A DNA stretch of 46,036 nt, from assembly GCA_026260175.1 (NCBI GenBank), contig JAKCWW010001794.1, forward strand, positions 1 through 46,036, given 5' to 3'. This document shows, in pieces, positions 42,788 through 46,036 of this stretch (the first letter of the stretch is position 1; every line of letters begins with the position of its first letter). This DNA is from Reticulitermes lucifugus. Lineage: Eukaryota; Arthropoda; Insecta; Blattodea; Rhinotermitidae. The notes beneath the pieces are model-generated. The model saw only the letters and a program-made list of their open reading frames with translations, was not told the origin of the DNA and ran no database searches. Both the position numbers and the translations under genes were made by a program.

Positions 42788-42910
42788 AAATCTGCGGTCT
42801 TCTGAGGTATTACGAGGCGTCGTGTTGTAATTGTTTACCGACGTTTCGGGACAACGTATCGGTCCCATCTTCACGGGTCAAGAGTCGCGGCGGAAGCCTG
42901 AAATCTAGGT
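42788..42910. mobile_element. short foldback-family element, core intact, perfect 15 bp target duplication
   Basis: CAGAATAAATTAATG occurs at 42773-42787 and 42911-42925 without a mismatch. The 123 bp between them contain one complete arm (TCTGCGGTCTTCTGAGGTAT, TTGTTTACCGACGTTTCGGG), the minus-strand core (42837-42874, GGGAC/GTCCC) and then jump from AAGAGTC directly to the outer terminus GCGGCGGAAGCCTGAAATCT. It is either an internally deleted element or the natural minimal unit. The perfect duplication indicates a recent insertion. Confidence 0.9.
42837..42874 (-). ncRNA. hammerhead-like core, youngest copy
   Basis: On the minus strand GTGAAGAT, GGGAC, loop CGATACGTT, GTCCC, GAAACGTCGGT. 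ACC upstream and GGT downstream can pair. The CUGA box is altered to GUGA or shifted by one base, so activity is doubtful, but the hairpin and GAAACGUC are intact. Confidence 0.45.
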
Positions 42911-42964
42911 CAGAATAAATTAATGTGGTTCAGAATAGTAGTAGGTTCTCGTTAACACCGTAAA

Positions 42965-43045
42965 GTTCTAATGGGAGAAATTTCTTGACCAGCTGAGGAA
43001 GTGTTAGCTTCTCAAAACAGACACCGCTTCGTGGAATTAGTTGTT
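42965..43045 (+). mobile_element. LINE-D 3' UTR fragment
   Basis: GAGAAATTTCTTGACCAGCT and AGCTTCTCAAAACAGACACC match the 3' UTR seen at 22240-22320 (plus) and 7490-7585 (inverted). Confidence 0.5.
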
Positions 43046-43409
43046 CGAGAAGCTATATGCATAGTCAGAACTGTCTTCTCGAACAGGTGAGGCCGTGCGA
43101 GACCACAGGGTTCCGCGGAACACACTTTGTCAAATACCGCTTAGAGGAGCTTAAAAGTCAGGAATACCCGTTGCCAGGAAAGCCTCTATCCAGGCCACGA
43201 CTTTAATCACGTATCTCAGGAGTAAACGGCAGTTAATTTCACCTTACAGGAGCTCACTTTCATATTGAGGGCAGACTGTTAGGTTGCAGTCATATTGCTA
43301 TTGTTGACAGGCGAGCGATACGTAAACACTTCACATCAACTGCAACAATTAGCATATAGTTCCAGATAACAATGTAGCAATACGATTAGCTGCCAATTGG
43401 AATACGCTC
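43046..43409. other. unassigned stretch
   Basis: No recognised feature. Confidence 0.4.
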
Positions 43410-43419
43410 CATTTCTAGT

Positions 43420-43671
43420 CCCCCCCCCCCGCCAATGGCGGGACAAAGCCTCCTCATTTTCCGGGCTTCGCAATTACACTCAGTTACACACACCACATTT
43501 GGTAGGACTCCCCTGGACAAGTGACCAGCCCGACGCAAAGACCTCTACCTGACAACACACAGCACTCCCAAAAGACAGACATCCATGCCCCGGCCGGATT
43601 CGAACCTACAATCCCAGCAAGCCAGTGGCCGCAGGCCCACGCCTTAGGCCGCGCGGCCACCAGAATCGGCA
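43420..43671 (-). mobile_element. SINE-A with 10 bp target duplication and oligo-C/G end
   Basis: CATTTCTAGT at 43410-43419 and 43672-43681 is a perfect 10 bp duplication bounding an inverted SINE-A. The B box (GGATTCGAACC, inverted) is at 43597-43607, and CCGCGCGGCCA is the inverted A box. The SINE 3' end abuts an 11-base C run (G run on the SINE strand) at 43420-43430 instead of the A-rich tail seen in the copy at 23092. Confidence 0.85.
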
Positions 43672-43681
43672 CATTTCTAGT

Positions 43682-44685
43682 ACTGACAGAAATTAATGGG
43701 GTAATATTTTGTGCTTTTGAAGAAACTGCTAACCATTATACAAAGCACCCGGTAAACATATACACAATTAAAATAATCCAAGCGAAGTGTTAATTAAAAT
43801 CTCTTTAACGTTTTTTAGATAAACCCTGGGAACGAATGACCATAGCTTCTTCCGTAACATTCTTCTGACGCCTTAACCTGTTCTATGACGAACACCAAGT
43901 TAAACCAAAGTGTTGCACTAGGGTATTCTGCAGTTACTGTGACACAGGCACAGGCGACGCTGCCGGTTTCTTGACTATGATTAAGCCCACAACACAATAC
44001 CTTTATACAGTGAACCTTTGTTTTCATTTTGTTATATCCTACAGCTATTATTCTTGCTTCGCCATCAACATCCGGCGTTTCCTATCTGGTTACTCCTTTT
44101 TTATCCTGCGATAGGGCAAACAGCTGATTAAGGACTTCTTTTGCTGCCTCACATCTTGAATACATTTTCATAAAAGAAACCCTGAAATTAAAGATGCCTT
44201 GAGCATCTTAAAATTCTCAAAAGGCCTTGTAGAATACATTACGTTACGATTCATAGCCCATGAGAAGTTTCCAATAAAACGACTACAAAGTTTCCAGCAG
44301 TACGGCTGTTGAATATGCAGAGAAGAAGAATGGAAATAATTAAAATATGTCAGAGGCGGTCTAAGATTGTAGGATGTTGTTAGTGTTCCACAGTGTGCAC
44401 CAGCGATAAGTCTCCACAAGTACGTCAGATGAGGCGAAAGTGTGATAAAAGTTCTCCGGCATCTGACGCGGTGGAGACAATCCTGAACCAGATACATACA
44501 TTCTCTATGCTCAAACCCTGTTTTTCTAAAACCCCATCTTCAAATATGGCGTCATTATTTTATGTATCGAATATCGCTAGCCACTTCCTCTCGGCCCCTT
44601 TATGTTATGAAGCTCAATGGGTCAGATTTATGTCCTAGTACTTTGCTTTTCCCGTGCCACTTACCGTTTCACCTGTTCCCCGTAA
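43682..44685. other. unassigned stretch
   Basis: The ORF at 44168-44497 (minus, 109 codons) has no recognisable domain, and nothing else is seen. Confidence 0.4.
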
Positions 44686-44990
44686 GGAGCACGGGTTACG
44701 TACTCGGTGTAGTGACTAGGGTAGGTGCATGATAACCGAGAAATCGTGATTTGATGCCCGGCAGAGGAAAGATACTTTCAGCTTCTCCACAGGGTCCAGA
44801 CCGGTTCTGGAGCCCACTCAGCCTCATATTCAATGGGCAGAGGAGGTGTTTGCTGGACGGTACAGCTACCGAGGCGTGAAGCTGAACACTCATCTCCAAC
44901 TACTGTCGAAGTTGAGAATGAGTGGAACTATACCTTCACTCTCCCATATGCCTTCGTAGCGTGTAGAAGTGCATCTTTACCTTTACCAAT
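44686..44990 (+). mobile_element. SINE-B, diverged, with TTTACC tail
   Basis: TACTCGGTGTAGTGACTAGG (diverged A-box region), GTGATTTGATGCCCGG (B-box region), CAGACCGGTTCTGGAGCCCA, GCCTCATATTCAATGGG, GAAGTTGAGAATGAGTGGAA and CATATGCCTTCGTAGCGTG, then CTTTACCTTTACC. The tail repeat confirms the 3' end of this family. Confidence 0.8.
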
Positions 44991-45953
44991 GCTTCATACA
45001 CAAGTATCATCAGGGGCTGAAACCACTGACCCATCTGAGGCCCGAATTCAATCCCCATCAAGAAAAATTTTCGCACTTCAAGTTTGAAATTGGCGAAACA
45101 ACATTTCTACATCTCCGCCCTCATAGCTACAATATCGGTCGAGAGAGGGACAGAGGGCAATCAATGGCCTTCAGCGTAAGGCAGCAGGTTCTTGTGGCTG
45201 AAGGCGCAGTGTGTAAGTACTTCCGTTGTCGGGAGGTGTCATGTTCGACAGTGCTATAGGAAATCGGGCTCCGGTTAAAAAAGGTGAATAAACGCTCTAC
45301 TGGCTATATGGAATTGTAATACCAAACCCACGCACGAAATATTTCCCACTCAAAACATGATGCGTTGTGGAATAATGCTCTTTCCCTATTCAATGCTTTT
45401 TTCTCTTACTTCTGAATAAATATTGATAGGATTTACGAAATACGTAAAATCAAGCAAAACTGAGATAAGTACTATACACATAAAACAATATTGTGTGTAG
45501 GTCTACTTAAAAAATAACGGTAAACTGTATTTGAAACATTAGCCCTCGGCACAAATACGCCTGTCAACTTTCAGTCTACACCACATGTAGAGCGCACCAA
45601 ATTTAATATAAATCAATTTTTCGCAATGTGCAGCACTGACAGACATGCCTTCACATAATAAGTACGCATAAATAATGCACAAGAAAATGTGGCTGGCAAC
45701 TGCACCCTGTGGTTGCATCCAGTGTAGTCACAAACACTAGCAAAACTTAAGCAAAAAAGTATGACCTCTAAATCAGATACTTCAGCCAGACACACACTGA
45801 CACACAGAATAAGAGACGTGTTTCAATTGTGTAGAATATAAAGTGGGTTGATATTTAAAAGATACAAAGCAAAATGCTACAGTACATTTGGGGTAACTGT
45901 TGACAAATAAGGCCGTAAACAAATCAATGTATAGCAAACGGAAGCGTCTAAAG
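44991..45953. other. unassigned stretch
   Basis: No recognised feature. Several small ORFs lack motifs. Confidence 0.4.
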
Positions 45954-46036
45954 CAGTGGTTCCCAAAGTGGGTGGTACCGCCCTCTGGGGGGCGGTGGGA
46001 TTACCGAGGTGGGCGCTAATAGGTACGAGAGGTGGA
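45954..46036. mobile_element. start of a hAT-like transposon terminus, cut by window end
   Basis: CAGTGGTTCCCAAAGTGGG is typical of hAT terminal inverted repeats in animals. It is followed by a small internal hairpin (ACCGCCCTCTGGGGGGCGGT). The partner terminus and the 8 bp duplication (candidate GTCTAAAG) would lie beyond the window. Confidence 0.6.

Noticed and set aside
1..46036. A host multi-exon gene spanning the window
   Set aside because: I could not find any pair of ORFs with consistent homology or splice context. I cannot exclude that the whole window is an intron.

Overview
This window looks like repeat-rich, intergenic (or deeply intronic) DNA of an animal nuclear genome, most likely an insect. 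I infer this from three tRNA-derived SINE families, at least ten 3'-end fragments of one non-LTR retrotransposon family, several TA-flanked or foldback MITEs, microsatellites, a minisatellite and a 31-base assembly gap. The style of the repeats suggests a cockroach or termite, but that is recall of repeat style and not proof. No open reading frame exceeds about 200 codons. I could assign no host gene, no functional tRNA or rRNA gene and no bacterial-type operon. The only protein similarities I can defend are decayed retrotransposon ORF ends.

Layout. 1-6.7 kb: a LINE tail with a TAA repeat, two foldback elements, a TA-flanked MITE, a tRNA-like SINE (SINE-C), an antisense LINE tail and a SINE-B copy. 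6.7-15 kb: SINE-A, two opposite LINE tails, a coreless foldback derivative, SINE-B scraps, a ~515 bp MITE, microsatellites and a second TAA-tailed LINE end. 15-19 kb is almost featureless. 19-24 kb: a divergent foldback element with a 12 bp duplication, an isolated hammerhead-like hairpin, a LINE tail, and SINE-A nested in the duplication of a SINE-B. 24-30 kb: a purine-rich tract, a LINE fragment, two MITEs and the best-paired foldback element. 30-36 kb: another hammerhead-like hairpin, a 38 bp minisatellite with a higher-order period that runs into a half foldback element, a second LINE lineage with a zinc-knuckle tail, LINE tails, a foldback MITE, the assembly gap and a long hairpin. 36-46 kb: SINE-B copies, a 172 bp tandem duplication, the ~510 bp MITE inserted into a LINE, a young deleted foldback element with a perfect 15 bp duplication, SINE-A with a 10 bp duplication, and the start of a hAT-like terminus at the window end.

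Main result. One dispersed family of short inverted-repeat elements (copies near 0.35, 1.1, 8.8, 19.3, 28.5, 31.6 and 42.8 kb) carries in its arms a conserved unit. It reads (C)TTGAAGAT, then a 19-nt hairpin (5 bp stem, 9-nt loop), then GAAACGTCGG. Unrelated loci at 20.67 and 30.16 kb carry the same architecture. The stem sequence differs between copies (GGGAC/GTCCC, GAAGG/CCTTC, GAACC/GGTTC, and two single G-U wobbles) while pairing and the 19-nt spacing are kept, so the structure appears to be what is conserved. The layout matches the hammerhead ribozyme core CUGANGA - stem II - GAAA, known in Penelope-like and other retroelements, except for one extra base after the CUGANGA box. Four copies are bounded by direct repeats of 10, 12, 15 and 16 bp, which suggests target-primed retrotransposition and argues against a fixed-length cut-and-paste duplication. 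Catalysis is not shown by the sequence.
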